Positions 31,501 to 39,497 of a stretch of 64,000 nt of DNA are shown here, piece after piece (within the stretch, counting starts at the first letter, position 1; every line of letters begins with the position of its first letter). Source of the stretch: Bacillota bacterium. GTDB taxonomy: Bacteria; Bacillota; Clostridia; Christensenellales; CAG-138. Both the position numbers and the translations under genes were made by a program. The notes beneath the pieces are model-generated. The model was not told where the DNA came from. It ran no database searches and worked only from the letters and a program-made list of their open reading frames with translations. The stretch lies in the NCBI GenBank assembly GCA_023409435.1, contig JAEYHP010000087.1:1-64000 (forward strand), read 5' to 3'.

Positions 31501-32847
31501 TTACTCGCTCCAGTCCGCCTGCGTCAGCAGGCGGATTTCAACTTGCCGTTGCGGTTCCAACTCTTTGACAAACCGGAGAAACGCCGTTTCCCAGCATTCC
31601 GGCCCACTTGCGGGCTGCTCCGAATACCGGCTGTTCAGGCGTCTCAAAACGGCCGCCAGCTCTTCGTTGGTAAGCATTTGATATACTTGGGGCAACGCTT
31701 CTTCCTCAAAACACAGCGGGATAATTTCCAGCCAGTCCTCCAGGGAACGCATCTGGCTTTTCAGCAGCGCAAGCTTATCCGAAAGGAAGCGCATGTCACG
31801 CAGTTCCTCAATCAGATCGCGCAGCGCTTCATCCGCCATGGGCTTGCGTTTGCGGTAGCGTACGCCAGGCTTTTTCTGTTCCGCCTCGGGGAAGGCGGAG
31901 AATATGCCCTGCAGCGCCTCTTCCGTCCGCTGTGCGAGGAGGCGGGCGAGCAGTTCCGCTTCCGCCCGCCTAAGATATGCGCAAAGCGCGGCGTCATTTT
32001 GCAGCCCATCCACTTTCATAAGCCTTGACCCGGCCTGACGAATGAGCTCAGTGAGCTGCTCTTCGGAGCATGCTTCCATCAGCCGCCACAGCGCCGCGCG
32101 GTCGGCATTATGGATATTCAAGGGCTGGACTTCCTTTTTCAGCAGCGCCCGGCCCATAGCGTTAAAATACACCGGCTCAAACAGGTTGATAATTGCCTCA
32201 TCCGGCTCCGGGCAGTACCCGCGCAGCAGGCGGGAGACGGTTTTTTGATCAAACAGCGTCAGGAAGCGGGTTTCGGGGAGTATATGCTCCAAATAGGCGC
32301 TGATGTAGGCAATGCCCTCGCCCTCCAACGGAAAAAACAGCGGATAATCTATCATGCACGGAATGTCGTGCGTGCCGTGCCAAAAATCGTACCGACGGAA
32401 GAATTGTGGCAGCGCTTCGTTGCAGGTGGCAAGATACGCCAGGTTTTGGGTTGTAAAGCCGCATTCCTGAAGCTCTGAGAAAAGCGCCTTTCCTCTTTCC
32501 AACTCTTTGCGCACTAGCGTTCGGCCTTCCAAAAACAGCGCGGAAAGAGCCTGTTCTTTGATGAATCGAGCCGCGTCAGCAAGGCTTCCGGCTTGCTGCA
32601 GGCGCAGCCCCAGGCAGAAGCAGACGGAGCGGTACAGCGACTGTGCCGTTTCCACTGGGATGGAACTCGAGTCCCCCATGGTATAGCGTGCGGTTTCGTC
32701 CGCAAGCAGTCTGTACAAACTAAGCTGCAGTTTGGGAAGGTCTTCGGCGTCGAGTATCCCGGCATTTGCGCCGTGGCGCAGCACGGCGTGGAAATAATCT
32801 CCGCCCGCATATGCCGCCTGCCCGGGGTGCATCAGGGAAGCCGACAT
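31501..32847 (-). CDS. DUF6179-like hypothetical protein
   Basis: This is a 448-residue soluble, largely helical protein without signal peptide or membrane segment. I recognise it only as the larger member of a gene pair seen in Clostridia (DUF6179 next to DUF6323). Features include an Arg/Lys-rich patch (VRYRKRKPMADE, about 335) and several Leu-rich helices. No enzyme motif stands out. AGGAGGAG precedes the ATG. Only 1 nt separates it from the DUF6323 gene upstream, so the two are almost certainly co-translated and act together. Confidence 0.75.
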   Translation of the reverse strand: MSASLMHPGQAAYAGGDYFHAVLRHGANAGILDAEDLPKLQLSLYRLLADETARYTMGDSSSIPVETAQSLYRSVCFCLGLRLQQAGSLADAARFIKEQALSALFLEGRTLVRKELERGKALFSELQECGFTTQNLAYLATCNEALPQFFRRYDFWHGTHDIPCMIDYPLFFPLEGEGIAYISAYLEHILPETRFLTLFDQKTVSRLLRGYCPEPDEAIINLFEPVYFNAMGRALLKKEVQPLNIHNADRAALWRLMEACSEEQLTELIRQAGSRLMKVDGLQNDAALCAYLRRAEAELLARLLAQRTEEALQGIFSAFPEAEQKKPGVRYRKRKPMADEALRDLIEELRDMRFLSDKLALLKSQMRSLEDWLEIIPLCFEEEALPQVYQMLTNEELAAVLRRLNSRYSEQPASGPECWETAFLRFVKELEPQRQVEIRLLTQADWSE

Positions 32848-32848
32848 G

Positions 32849-33286
32849 CTACTCCTCCTCTTCTTCGTACCGGATGTCTCGGCAGAGGTCCTCGAGCAGG
32901 GTGCCGGTAAGGTACTCCACGGAACCTTCGCAGTCTCCGTCGAAATGCTCCTTCATGAAGGCGATCAGTTCGTCGTCTGTGAGGGCGTCGAGCGACTCGT
33001 TTTTAAAGTAATAAAATGCGTCCTGCAACTCCAGCAGGGTTTCCACATACGTCTCCTGAAACAGGTAGGGCGAATCGCAGAAGGCGAACGCCAGCTTTTC
33101 TAAAATGCCCTTGCCGAACTCCACGCGTCCGGTTTCTTTTAGCGCGGCTGCACGCTTTTCCACCAGCGTTGCAATGTCCTGTTCGCTTAAAGTTAACCCA
33201 TACCTTGCCGTGAGCGCGTTTACTTCGCGCAGGCCCTGCGCTTCCATGGTTTGCTGTAACATCAGCGGGGAAAGAAACTGTTCCAT
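32849..33286 (-). CDS. DUF6323-like hypothetical protein
   Basis: This 145-residue helical protein shows YGLTLSEQDIATLVEKRAAALKETGRVEFGKGILEKL, FCDSPYLFQETYVETLLELQDAFYYFKNESL and an acidic end (RYEEEEE). The pattern matches the small partner of DUF6179 proteins. AGGTGACGC precedes the ATG. A TACAAT -10 box lies near 33305 on the minus strand. Its job is unknown; acidic residues and the tight pairing suggest a protein complex. Confidence 0.75.
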   Translation of the reverse strand: MEQFLSPLMLQQTMEAQGLREVNALTARYGLTLSEQDIATLVEKRAAALKETGRVEFGKGILEKLAFAFCDSPYLFQETYVETLLELQDAFYYFKNESLDALTDDELIAFMKEHFDGDCEGSVEYLTGTLLEDLCRDIRYEEEEE

Positions 33287-33337
33287 TTTGCGTCACCTCG
33301 GGCTCATTGTAGCGCCATCGGAACTTCAGTACCAGTC

Positions 33338-33366
33338 TTGAAAAAATGCCCGTTTTGTGGTATAGT
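33338..33366 (+). promoter_or_regulatory. Rightward promoter facing a terminator (possible tiny RNA)
   Basis: TTGAAA (33338-33343), a 17-bp spacer and TATAGT (33361-33366) form a good promoter on the plus strand, though both flanking genes are leftward. Transcription from about 33373 would hit the terminator at 33383-33418 at once. Confidence 0.5.
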
Positions 33367-33382
33367 ATCAGTGTAAAAAGAA

Positions 33383-33418
33383 AAAGAACTGCGGATTTTC
33401 TGCAGTTCTTTTCTTTTT
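33383..33418. terminator. Bidirectional terminator after mntP
   Basis: A perfect 10-bp stem (AAAGAACTGC with GCAGTTCTTT) is followed by TTCTTTTT on the plus strand and by TTCTTTTT on the minus strand. It ends leftward mntP transcription. Confidence 0.88.
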
Positions 33419-33430
33419 GCTCAATCTTTT

Positions 33431-34012
33431 TTAAAAACTTATGACCCCAAGATGCTCCAGCAATATCTTTGTGCCGATCAATATCAGCACAACGCCGCCC
33501 ACGATCTCGGCTTTACTTTGCAAATTGCCCCTTGCTGCATGCCCGAGCCACACGCCGATGCAGGAAAGCGTGAAAGTCGTAAGGCCGATGGAAAGCGCAG
33601 CAGGGATGATCCGCACCTCTAAAAACGCGAATGTAATGCCCACCGCCAGCGCATCTATACTGGTGGCGATTGCGGAAAGGGTAAGCTGGTGCAAAGAGAA
33701 CGCGTCCGTTCTCGGGCCGCACTCGCCTTTGCTTTCGCAGGTATTGCGGGATTCGTATATCATTTTGCCGCCGATAAAAGCGAGCAGCCCAAAAGCGATC
33801 CAATGATCGACCGGGACGATGTAGCTTCTGAACTGCGTGCCCAAAAGAAAGCCGAGTACTGGCATCACCGCCTGGAACACGCCGTAAAACCCGCCGGTTA
33901 AAAATATGTTCTTGTACTTCAGCTCGCGCATGGCGAGCCCTTTACATACCGCGACCGCAAATGCGTCCATGGAAAGCCCGATTGCGAGAAAGATAAGCTC
34001 CCAAATCGACAT
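33431..34012 (-). CDS. mntP: Manganese efflux pump MntP
   Basis: MntP exports excess Mn2+. The 193 residues form six membrane segments in two homologous halves, each with an Asp in a Ser/Asp motif: AIGLSMDAFAVAV in the first and ATSIDALAVGITF in the second. I start at 34012, with GGAGG upstream; the frame to 34054 has no site. A manganese riboswitch with terminator lies directly upstream, so expression should rise with Mn2+. Confidence 0.94.
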   Translation of the reverse strand: MSIWELIFLAIGLSMDAFAVAVCKGLAMRELKYKNIFLTGGFYGVFQAVMPVLGFLLGTQFRSYIVPVDHWIAFGLLAFIGGKMIYESRNTCESKGECGPRTDAFSLHQLTLSAIATSIDALAVGITFAFLEVRIIPAALSIGLTTFTLSCIGVWLGHAARGNLQSKAEIVGGVVLILIGTKILLEHLGVISF

Positions 34013-34056
34013 ACGTTGCGTTTCCTCCAAGCGTTCATTTGTTAATCGGGGCAAAT

Positions 34057-34092
34057 AAAAAACCCATGGGCAACATTATGTTGCCCATGAGT
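34057..34092 (-). terminator. Regulated terminator of the mntP riboswitch
   Basis: On the minus strand CATGGGCAACAT pairs with ATGTTGCCCATG, and GGGTTTTTT follows. The 5' side of this stem begins in the CTCAT that forms the riboswitch closing helix, so the two folds exclude each other. Confidence 0.88.
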
Positions 34093-34178
34093 CTTGTTAT
34101 AAAAAGGCAAACCAGGCGGTTAAGCCAGCATGTTGACTTGCCTCGCAGCCCATATAAGCTGCGTAACTACTCCCTCAC
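34087..34178 (-). ncRNA. yybP-ykoY manganese riboswitch
   Basis: Read on the minus strand, GTGAG pairs with CTCAT to make the closing helix. The conserved GGAGTAG follows the first strand and CAAGA precedes the second. In the other arm AGTCAACATGCTGG fits the second Mn2+-binding loop region. This is the architecture of yybP-ykoY RNAs, which commonly precede mntP genes. Mn2+ binding would hold CTCAT in the closing helix and prevent the terminator at 34057. Confidence 0.87.
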
Positions 34179-34192
34179 GGAATATCCTTGTC

Positions 34193-34221
34193 AGTATAAC
34201 ACGGGACAGGCTCTTATTCAA
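34193..34221 (-). promoter_or_regulatory. Promoter for mntP
   Basis: On the minus strand TTGAAT (34216-34221), a 17-bp spacer and TATACT (34193-34198). The promoter starts inside the last codons of the YibE/F gene, and the riboswitch begins about 10 nt after the predicted start. Confidence 0.8.
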
Positions 34222-35443
34222 CAGGCAGATTGCCGGTAAGGGGCTGCAGCGGGCGTTCGTCCGCATGGACCCGGGCCTTTGCCTGCGCAGGAGCAGCAGC
34301 TTTTTTGTACATGGCCACGCAAATGGCCGCGGTACATGGGCAGACGAGTATGAGGCCGAGGCAGCCCACAAACGTATGCAAAATCTCCGCCGCCACCATT
34401 TTGGAGTTAAATATGCTCATCATCGGCGTGCCCTGCGCCATATACACCATCATGACGGAAATATAGCTGCCCATGTACGCTAAGAGAAGCGTGGTGGTCT
34501 GGCTCCCCACCACCGAGCGGCCGATGGTGAGGCCGGAACGCAGCAGCGCCTTGGGGGTGATGGCGGGGTTCGCAAGCGCCACTTCGTCGAGCGCGGAAGA
34601 AATATCGATGGCAAGGTCCAATATGGCGCCGGAGCAGGCAAGATATATGCCCGCCTGGAAGGTCGCCGTTAAATCCAGGTTTTCAAACCCCGCATACAGC
34701 AGCGATTCGGACCACTGCATCACCGCCCCGTGGATGTTGAACCACCCTCCCAGCAGGATGGCGATGAGGCATGTGAACAGCGAGCAGGCGACGGAGCCGA
34801 GGATCGCCGCGTACGCTTTTTGGGTAAAGCCCGCTACCAGTAAAAGCGTTGCGATGGTAATGAGATTGCCGATCAAAAGCGCCAGCAGGATGGGGTCATA
34901 CCCGCGCAGCATGCCGGGCACAAGTATTTTCCATATGGAAAGCAGCGCGAACGCAAAGGAGAGAAGCGTACGTATGCCGGTAAAGCCGGAAAGCAGCACG
35001 ATGCCCAAGGCAAACAGGCCGATGAGTGTCAGTTCCTTATCAATGCGGTAATGCTCCACCATGTTGGCGAACACGATGTTGTTCGCTGTATCGCGTTCCA
35101 GCAGCACCCATGCGATATCGCCGGGGAGAAACGCTTTATCGAACTCCAGCTTGCCTATATAGAAGTTGGTGGCGGGCGTCGTCTCGCCTTTGTGGGTGCC
35201 GGACAGGATTTCGATGACGCAGCTTTGCGCGCCCTGTTTTAAAAGGCCGGTGTTGTATACGCCTTCGTTGTTTACGGAAACCACGCGCGCGCGCACGCCT
35301 TCCGAATTCATGTAGATTTGCTTTTCAAAGCCTGTGTCCATGGCAAGCAGCAGGGCGATCATGCCCATAAACACAAGGGTGAATATCAGCTCCTTGCGGT
35401 TAAAGCGTATGCTTAATGTACGGTTTTTCGGTTTTTGCAGCAA
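34214..35443 (-). CDS. YibE/F family membrane protein
   Basis: This polytopic membrane protein of unknown function has an N-terminal membrane anchor (about 20-37) and a soluble extracytoplasmic part (about 40-130). Roughly seven further membrane segments carry family blocks GIRTLLSFAFALLSIWKIL and LAIDISSALDEVALANP. I start at the TTG at 35443 because AAAGGAG lies 7 nt upstream; the frame opens 21 nt earlier, but that TTG has no site. The length is 409 residues. The last residues are Pro/Arg-rich. It ends inside the mntP promoter. Confidence 0.85.
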   Translation of the reverse strand: MLQKPKNRTLSIRFNRKELIFTLVFMGMIALLLAMDTGFEKQIYMNSEGVRARVVSVNNEGVYNTGLLKQGAQSCVIEILSGTHKGETTPATNFYIGKLEFDKAFLPGDIAWVLLERDTANNIVFANMVEHYRIDKELTLIGLFALGIVLLSGFTGIRTLLSFAFALLSIWKILVPGMLRGYDPILLALLIGNLITIATLLLVAGFTQKAYAAILGSVACSLFTCLIAILLGGWFNIHGAVMQWSESLLYAGFENLDLTATFQAGIYLACSGAILDLAIDISSALDEVALANPAITPKALLRSGLTIGRSVVGSQTTTLLLAYMGSYISVMMVYMAQGTPMMSIFNSKMVAAEILHTFVGCLGLILVCPCTAAICVAMYKKAAAPAQAKARVHADERPLQPLTGNLPVE

Positions 35444-35464
35444 TGGAATGCTCCTTTCCGACAA

Positions 35465-35542
35465 GCCCGTTTAAACGGGCAATCAAAGCCGAGGAACGGC
35501 CTTGATAGGGAAAGCTTCCCCGTATCGTCAATACGGGGAAGC
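35465..35542 (-). terminator. Hairpin cluster after the alkaline phosphatase gene
   Basis: Three stems follow each other: a 12-bp GCTTCCCCGTAT stem (35514-35542) followed by TTT on the minus strand; CAAGGCCG/CGGCTTTG; and the perfect 16-nt palindrome GCCCGTTTAAACGGGC (35465-35480). The first is the likely phoA terminator. The palindrome lies just upstream of the YibE/F ribosome binding site. Confidence 0.6.
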
Positions 35543-35560
35543 ATATAAGTTTGCTGGAGA

Positions 35561-37108
35561 TTAGGCAGCTTTTACGCCGGTGAGCTCAACGAGCTTCTTG
35601 AAGATATCCGTGTTGTCGTAAGAACCGCCGAACAGTTCTGAGCCTGTGCCCATGGCGTACACGGGGACGGGGGTGCCGGTGTGCGCGTAGGAGGTCCAGC
35701 CGATGCCCGCCTTGTTGTTGATGATGTGGGTCAGCGTGACGGAGAGCGGATTATACGTGCCGTAAAGAAGTTCCGTTTCCGGGTTTACGGTGCGCTCTTC
35801 AGCGGGGAGCATAGACTGCTCAAAGCCGTTTACGAGCTTTTCGTATTCATACTCGGTGAGCACGAAGTTCTTGTTTGCTTCTACGGCGGCGTCCGCGTCA
35901 TCGGGCGCGATGAGGCCGAAGTTTTCCTTGATGGCCGGGTATACGTCCGCGAACGTGAGCTCGGGGTTCTGTTCCTTCATGGAGCTTACAAGAGTGTCAA
36001 ACGCCACATAAGAGATCTTCTGGCGGCTGATAATATCGAACGCCGTGTTGTAGCCGGTGGCCGCATAGCCAATGGTCATGCCGCCGGTCTCGTGGTCGCC
36101 GGTGACGATGATGAGGGTCTCTTTGGGATGTTCCGCGGCAAAGTCTATCGCGACCTGGATTGCGTCTTCAAAGGCGTATACGTCGGCGATGGCGGCCATG
36201 GCGTCGTTCGCATGGCAGGCCCAGTCGACCTTGCCGCTTTCAGCCATCAGGAAGAAGCCGTTTTCATTGTCCAGAACGTCGATGCCCTTCTTTACGTAGT
36301 CCGCAAGCACCAGCTCGCCTTCCTCCGCGTCCATGGCATAGGGCAGCGCGCCGGAGTCCTGCGTCACGGGGGTCACCGCGTAGACCTTGCCGGAAGTGTT
36401 GTCAAGCGCCAGGATCTCTTCCTTGGTGTCGGCGATCTTGTAGCCGTTCTGCTCAATGACATTGTAGATATCTTCCTTGTCGCTGTCCTTGCCGGTGGGC
36501 TGGCCGGCCGTGCCGCCGCCAAAGTAATCAAAGTTACTCTGCGCAAGCTGCATCGAGATGTCATAATAGTCGTTGCGGGAGGCGATGTGCGCATAGAATG
36601 CAGCGGGGGTCGCGTGGTTGATGGTAACGGAGGAAACGACGCCGATCTTCATGCCTTTGGCCTTCAAAAGCTCAGTAATGCTCACGGGCTTCGTGGTCTT
36701 GTCCACATTCAGGCCGATGACACCGCTGTGCGTCTTTACGCCGCAGGAGATTGCGGTGGCGGTGGAAGCGGAGTCGGGGCAGAAAGAGGTGGAGTCATGC
36801 GTGGTGGCAACGCCGGCCACGGGGAACTGCGTGAAGTTCAGAAGCTCGGGCGTCACTTCGCCGGAGATATTGTCGCCGCGGAATACCTGCGCGGCATTGA
36901 CCTGCACGTGGGACATACCGTCACCGATGAACACAAATACATACTTCGGGGTCTTTTTCGGTTCTTCTGTGGGTTCGGGCATGGGCGTGGCGGGCGCTGC
37001 CGTCGGGGCGGCGGTCACCTCAGGCGCCTGTACGGGCGCGGCGCAACCTGCAAGCGTTGCCGCTGCCAGAACGATGACCAGCGCGGCGGTACATAGTTTT
37101 TTCAGCAT
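35561..37108 (-). CDS. phoA: Alkaline phosphatase, lipoprotein form
   Basis: This secreted phosphomonoesterase frees inorganic phosphate. A lipobox puts the lipidated Cys at residue 22, followed by an Ala/Pro/Thr/Glu spacer to about 54. The catalytic domain has FIGDGMSHVQ (metal site, from about 60). The nucleophile is Ser113 in SFCPDSASTATAIS. Later metal ligands are in AESGKVDWACHAND and VTGDHETGG. The 515-residue length is normal for the long bacterial type. AGGGGGAG precedes the ATG, and a TACAAT -10 box lies near 37146. It fits with the Pit system for phosphate supply. Confidence 0.93.
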   Translation of the reverse strand: MLKKLCTAALVIVLAAATLAGCAAPVQAPEVTAAPTAAPATPMPEPTEEPKKTPKYVFVFIGDGMSHVQVNAAQVFRGDNISGEVTPELLNFTQFPVAGVATTHDSTSFCPDSASTATAISCGVKTHSGVIGLNVDKTTKPVSITELLKAKGMKIGVVSSVTINHATPAAFYAHIASRNDYYDISMQLAQSNFDYFGGGTAGQPTGKDSDKEDIYNVIEQNGYKIADTKEEILALDNTSGKVYAVTPVTQDSGALPYAMDAEEGELVLADYVKKGIDVLDNENGFFLMAESGKVDWACHANDAMAAIADVYAFEDAIQVAIDFAAEHPKETLIIVTGDHETGGMTIGYAATGYNTAFDIISRQKISYVAFDTLVSSMKEQNPELTFADVYPAIKENFGLIAPDDADAAVEANKNFVLTEYEYEKLVNGFEQSMLPAEERTVNPETELLYGTYNPLSVTLTHIINNKAGIGWTSYAHTGTPVPVYAMGTGSELFGGSYDNTDIFKKLVELTGVKAA

Positions 37109-37216
37109 GGTAATACTCCCCCTTACAAAAATAGTTACAGGGACATTGTAGGGGGCGTTTGCAAGAAACCCGTAAAGGCCCGGATAAGAAGGTGTGAAGT
37201 ATGGAAAAATCTGCGT

Positions 37217-37244
37217 AAAAAAACCAGAAGCATGCTTCCGGTTT
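37217..37244 (-). terminator. Terminator of the rpsD operon
   Basis: On the minus strand AACCGGAAGC pairs with GCTTCTGGTT (one G-U) and is followed by six Ts, 10 nt after the stop of the hypothetical gene. Confidence 0.88.
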
Positions 37245-37252
37245 AATATATG

Positions 37253-37909
37253 CTATGCGAGCAGGCCAACGCGTTCGTTGAGAAACTTCAAAAACCAGTG
37301 CCGTGCAAACGGCTCGTGGTAAAAACGCCTGCACCAGTCATCCAATTCCTTTGGCGTGATGCGGAAGTCCTCTTCGAATAGGTCGTCCGCCCAGACGGCG
37401 TCCTCGACGTATTGCGCCACCTCATAGGTGCTGCGGAAGATCTGCACATACAGCGTAACGCCGCCTCGGGAAAAGCATGCATTGAAGCGCGCGCAGAACG
37501 CCGAAAGCGCATGCATAAGTGGTACGCGGTCCAGTTCCCAAAACTCGTCAAGCTCGCTTAAAAAGGTGCACAGGGCGTCCTTCTGTAGCACATTGCTTTC
37601 CTGTATCCATTCCAGCAGCGCATCCGCCGGAAGCACCGGGGTATACAGGCAGCGGGCTTCCGGATGCAGCATACCGTAGAATGCTGTGGGCAGGAATACA
37701 TACTGCAAAAACCCAAGCAACGCGTAAACATCCGGGTAGCCCGCCCAGTTGACGTCCGATATGCCGCGCCGCCGGTCCTCAATTGCCGTGTTGACAAATA
37801 AGGGATACCTCGCGCCCGAGGGCTGGAACAGGCTTCGCCACACGTCTTTTTGTGTCAGATACCGTTCCCAGCAGGTATGGCTGCTGTATTGTATCCCGGC
37901 CGGTTTCAT
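37253..37909 (-). CDS. Hypothetical protein co-transcribed with rpsD
   Basis: This is a 218-residue soluble protein that I do not recognise. It is rich in aromatic residues and Cys (YSSHTCWERYLTQKDVWRSLFQP, FFSELDEFWELD-type helices, FYHEPFARHWFLKFLNERVGLL at the end). It looks mainly helical and has no signal peptide. It starts 7 nt after the rpsD stop, with only a weak GGTAATG upstream. Translation may therefore depend on coupling to rpsD. Both end at the same terminator. The link to a ribosomal protein gene could be functional or just positional. Confidence 0.7.
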   Translation of the reverse strand: MKPAGIQYSSHTCWERYLTQKDVWRSLFQPSGARYPLFVNTAIEDRRRGISDVNWAGYPDVYALLGFLQYVFLPTAFYGMLHPEARCLYTPVLPADALLEWIQESNVLQKDALCTFLSELDEFWELDRVPLMHALSAFCARFNACFSRGGVTLYVQIFRSTYEVAQYVEDAVWADDLFEEDFRITPKELDDWCRRFYHEPFARHWFLKFLNERVGLLA

Positions 37910-37916
37910 ATTTTCA

Positions 37917-38510
37917 TTACCGCGAGTAAAACTCGATGACCATGCTGTCGTTGACTTCCACAGGGATCTCTTCCCGAAGCGGCAGGCGGAGAAGTTTGCC
38001 GCTAAAGGCGTCCCGGTGCTTCTCGATATAAGGCATGCTGAACGCCTGCGTATCCAGGAAATTCGCGTTCAGGTGTTCGTTGGAACGCGTTTTTTCCTTG
38101 AGCGCCACCGTATCGCCCACCTTGACCTGGTAAGAGGGGATGGTGATCTTCTCCCCGTTGACGCGGATGTGGCCGTGCGTAACCAACTGGCGCGCCTGCC
38201 GGATGGAGCCGCCGATGCCGGCCCGGTATACGATATTGTCCAGGCGGCATTCGAGCATGTTCAGCAGCACGTCGCCCGTCTTGCCCTTTTTGTTCTGCGC
38301 CGCGGCAAAGTAACGCCGGAGCTGCTTTTCCAATATGCCGTAGTATGCCTTGATCTTCTGTTTTTCGGTCAACTGCATGCCGTATTCGGAAACCTTCCTG
38401 CGTTTTGCGAACGCGGGCGCGTTGGCGCGCTTCATCGCCTTGGGATGGCCGCATACGTTCACTCCCAGCCTGCGGCATTCCTGAAAGCGCGGGCCTCTTC
38501 TGGTCGCCAT
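37917..38510 (-). CDS. rpsD: Ribosomal protein uS4
   Basis: This is the primary 16S rRNA-binding protein of the small subunit. The 197 residues contain the S4 N-terminal domain and the RNA-binding S4 fold, DNIVYRAGIGGSIRQARQLVTHGHIRVNGEKITIPSY. Only two Cys (12 and 20) remain near the N-terminus, so the classical four-Cys zinc site is not evident. TTAAGGAGG precedes the ATG. The gene stands apart from the other ribosomal operons, as in B. subtilis, where S4 represses its own mRNA. The repeat hairpins in the leader are the obvious candidate site. Confidence 0.96.
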   Translation of the reverse strand: MATRRGPRFQECRRLGVNVCGHPKAMKRANAPAFAKRRKVSEYGMQLTEKQKIKAYYGILEKQLRRYFAAAQNKKGKTGDVLLNMLECRLDNIVYRAGIGGSIRQARQLVTHGHIRVNGEKITIPSYQVKVGDTVALKEKTRSNEHLNANFLDTQAFSMPYIEKHRDAFSGKLLRLPLREEIPVEVNDSMVIEFYSR

Positions 38511-38527
38511 AGGATCCTCCTTAAAAT

Positions 38528-38579
38528 GGTTAGTTACATCTAACCGACATCCTGAAATATTGGTTAGATTCCTCTAACC
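38528..38579 (-). promoter_or_regulatory. rpsD leader with twin GGTTAG hairpins
   Basis: Two hairpins with the same stem lie in a row: GGTTAGA/TCTAACC around GGAA (38562-38579) and GGTTAG/CTAACC (38528-38545), the latter just before the ribosome binding site. Because the stems are identical, the first GGTTAG can also pair with the last CTAACC. This allows alternative folds typical of ribosomal-protein autoregulation. Confidence 0.65.
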
Positions 38580-38586
38580 GAAAAAT

Positions 38587-38616
38587 ACTATAACAAATTC
38601 AAGCGACCTTTGTCAA
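38587..38616 (-). promoter_or_regulatory. Promoter for rpsD
   Basis: On the minus strand TTGACA (38611-38616), an 18-bp spacer and TATAGT (38587-38592). The leader begins just before the twin hairpins. Confidence 0.8.
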
Positions 38617-38641
38617 GCGCGAAAGACGCATGGTAGCGCCG

Positions 38642-39466
38642 CTATAACTCGAGCCGCACCGGCACGAAGCCCTGCCCACGCTTTAATTCCATGGTTTCGC
38701 GGAAACCCATGTCATAGAGCATGGCGGAGATTTCGTCAAACTGCCCGTCCAGCTTGTCGGCGACGTGCGCGTCGGAGGAGAGGATGACGGGCGCTTTCAA
38801 TTCCAGCAGCCGCCTCAATAAAAACGGGGCGGGGTAGGGGTCCTTGATAAACCCCCGGGCGATGGCGCCGGTGTTTACCTCTATGATCTTTCCGGCATTT
38901 GCGATTGCCTCAATCGCGTCGAGCGCGATGCGCCGGTATGCGGGGCTTTGCGCGTCAAAATAGCGGTTGTCCGCGTTGCGCTTCTGGAAGACGTCGAAAT
39001 GCCCCACGATATCCACATTGTCGGTGGTCACATAGGAAACCAGGAGATCGTAATACGCCTGTATCATTTTCAGGGCGTCGCCGCCGAAGCTTTCGTCAAT
39101 GCAGGCGCGCATCTGCTCGTGGGAATTATCCAGCGTGTGGTACCTGTCGTCCACATACAGGTAATGCAGCGAGCCTATGATATAATCGAAGCCGTCGGCG
39201 GGATAGGGGACGAGGCCGTCGTTCTCAAGCCCCAAGAAAATATCGATCCTGCCCGCATACTGCTGTTGCAACTCCCGAATTTCTCTGCGGTAAGCAAGCG
39301 TGCCCGTAGGCGTCATGCAGCAGCAGCCGTCAAACGCTGTATAAGCATGGCCGGAAAAGCCGATGGAGCGGAACCCCAGTTCCAGAGCCTTCTCCACCAT
39401 TTCGAGTGGGGTGTTCTGCCCGTCGCAATAGATGGTATGGGTGTGCAGATTGGAACGGATGCGCAT
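38642..39466 (-). CDS. hisJ: Histidinol-phosphate phosphatase, PHP family (HisJ/HisK type)
   Basis: This 274-residue metal-dependent phosphatase removes phosphate from histidinol phosphate, the step before HisD. PHP motifs are HTHTIYCDG (8-16), GFSGHAYTAF (38-47), the Glu in GLENDG, GSLHYL, FDVFQKR and SSDAHVAD. HisB in this operon is monofunctional, so this gene supplies the missing activity. AGGAGTG precedes the ATG. It lies 31 nt after hisIE and is the last gene of the his operon. Confidence 0.87.
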   Translation of the reverse strand: MRIRSNLHTHTIYCDGQNTPLEMVEKALELGFRSIGFSGHAYTAFDGCCCMTPTGTLAYRREIRELQQQYAGRIDIFLGLENDGLVPYPADGFDYIIGSLHYLYVDDRYHTLDNSHEQMRACIDESFGGDALKMIQAYYDLLVSYVTTDNVDIVGHFDVFQKRNADNRYFDAQSPAYRRIALDAIEAIANAGKIIEVNTGAIARGFIKDPYPAPFLLRRLLELKAPVILSSDAHVADKLDGQFDEISAMLYDMGFRETMELKRGQGFVPVRLEL

Positions 39467-39497
39467 GCGTTCACTCCTATCAAAAGTATTAGAAAAA

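Noticed and set aside
35681..37096. 471-codon plus-strand frame opposite phoA
   Set aside because: It is antisense to a clear alkaline phosphatase gene, full of Gly/Val/Arg runs from reversed codons, and has no ribosome site. Similar long antisense frames opposite argD, hisD, argJ and carB were rejected for the same reason.
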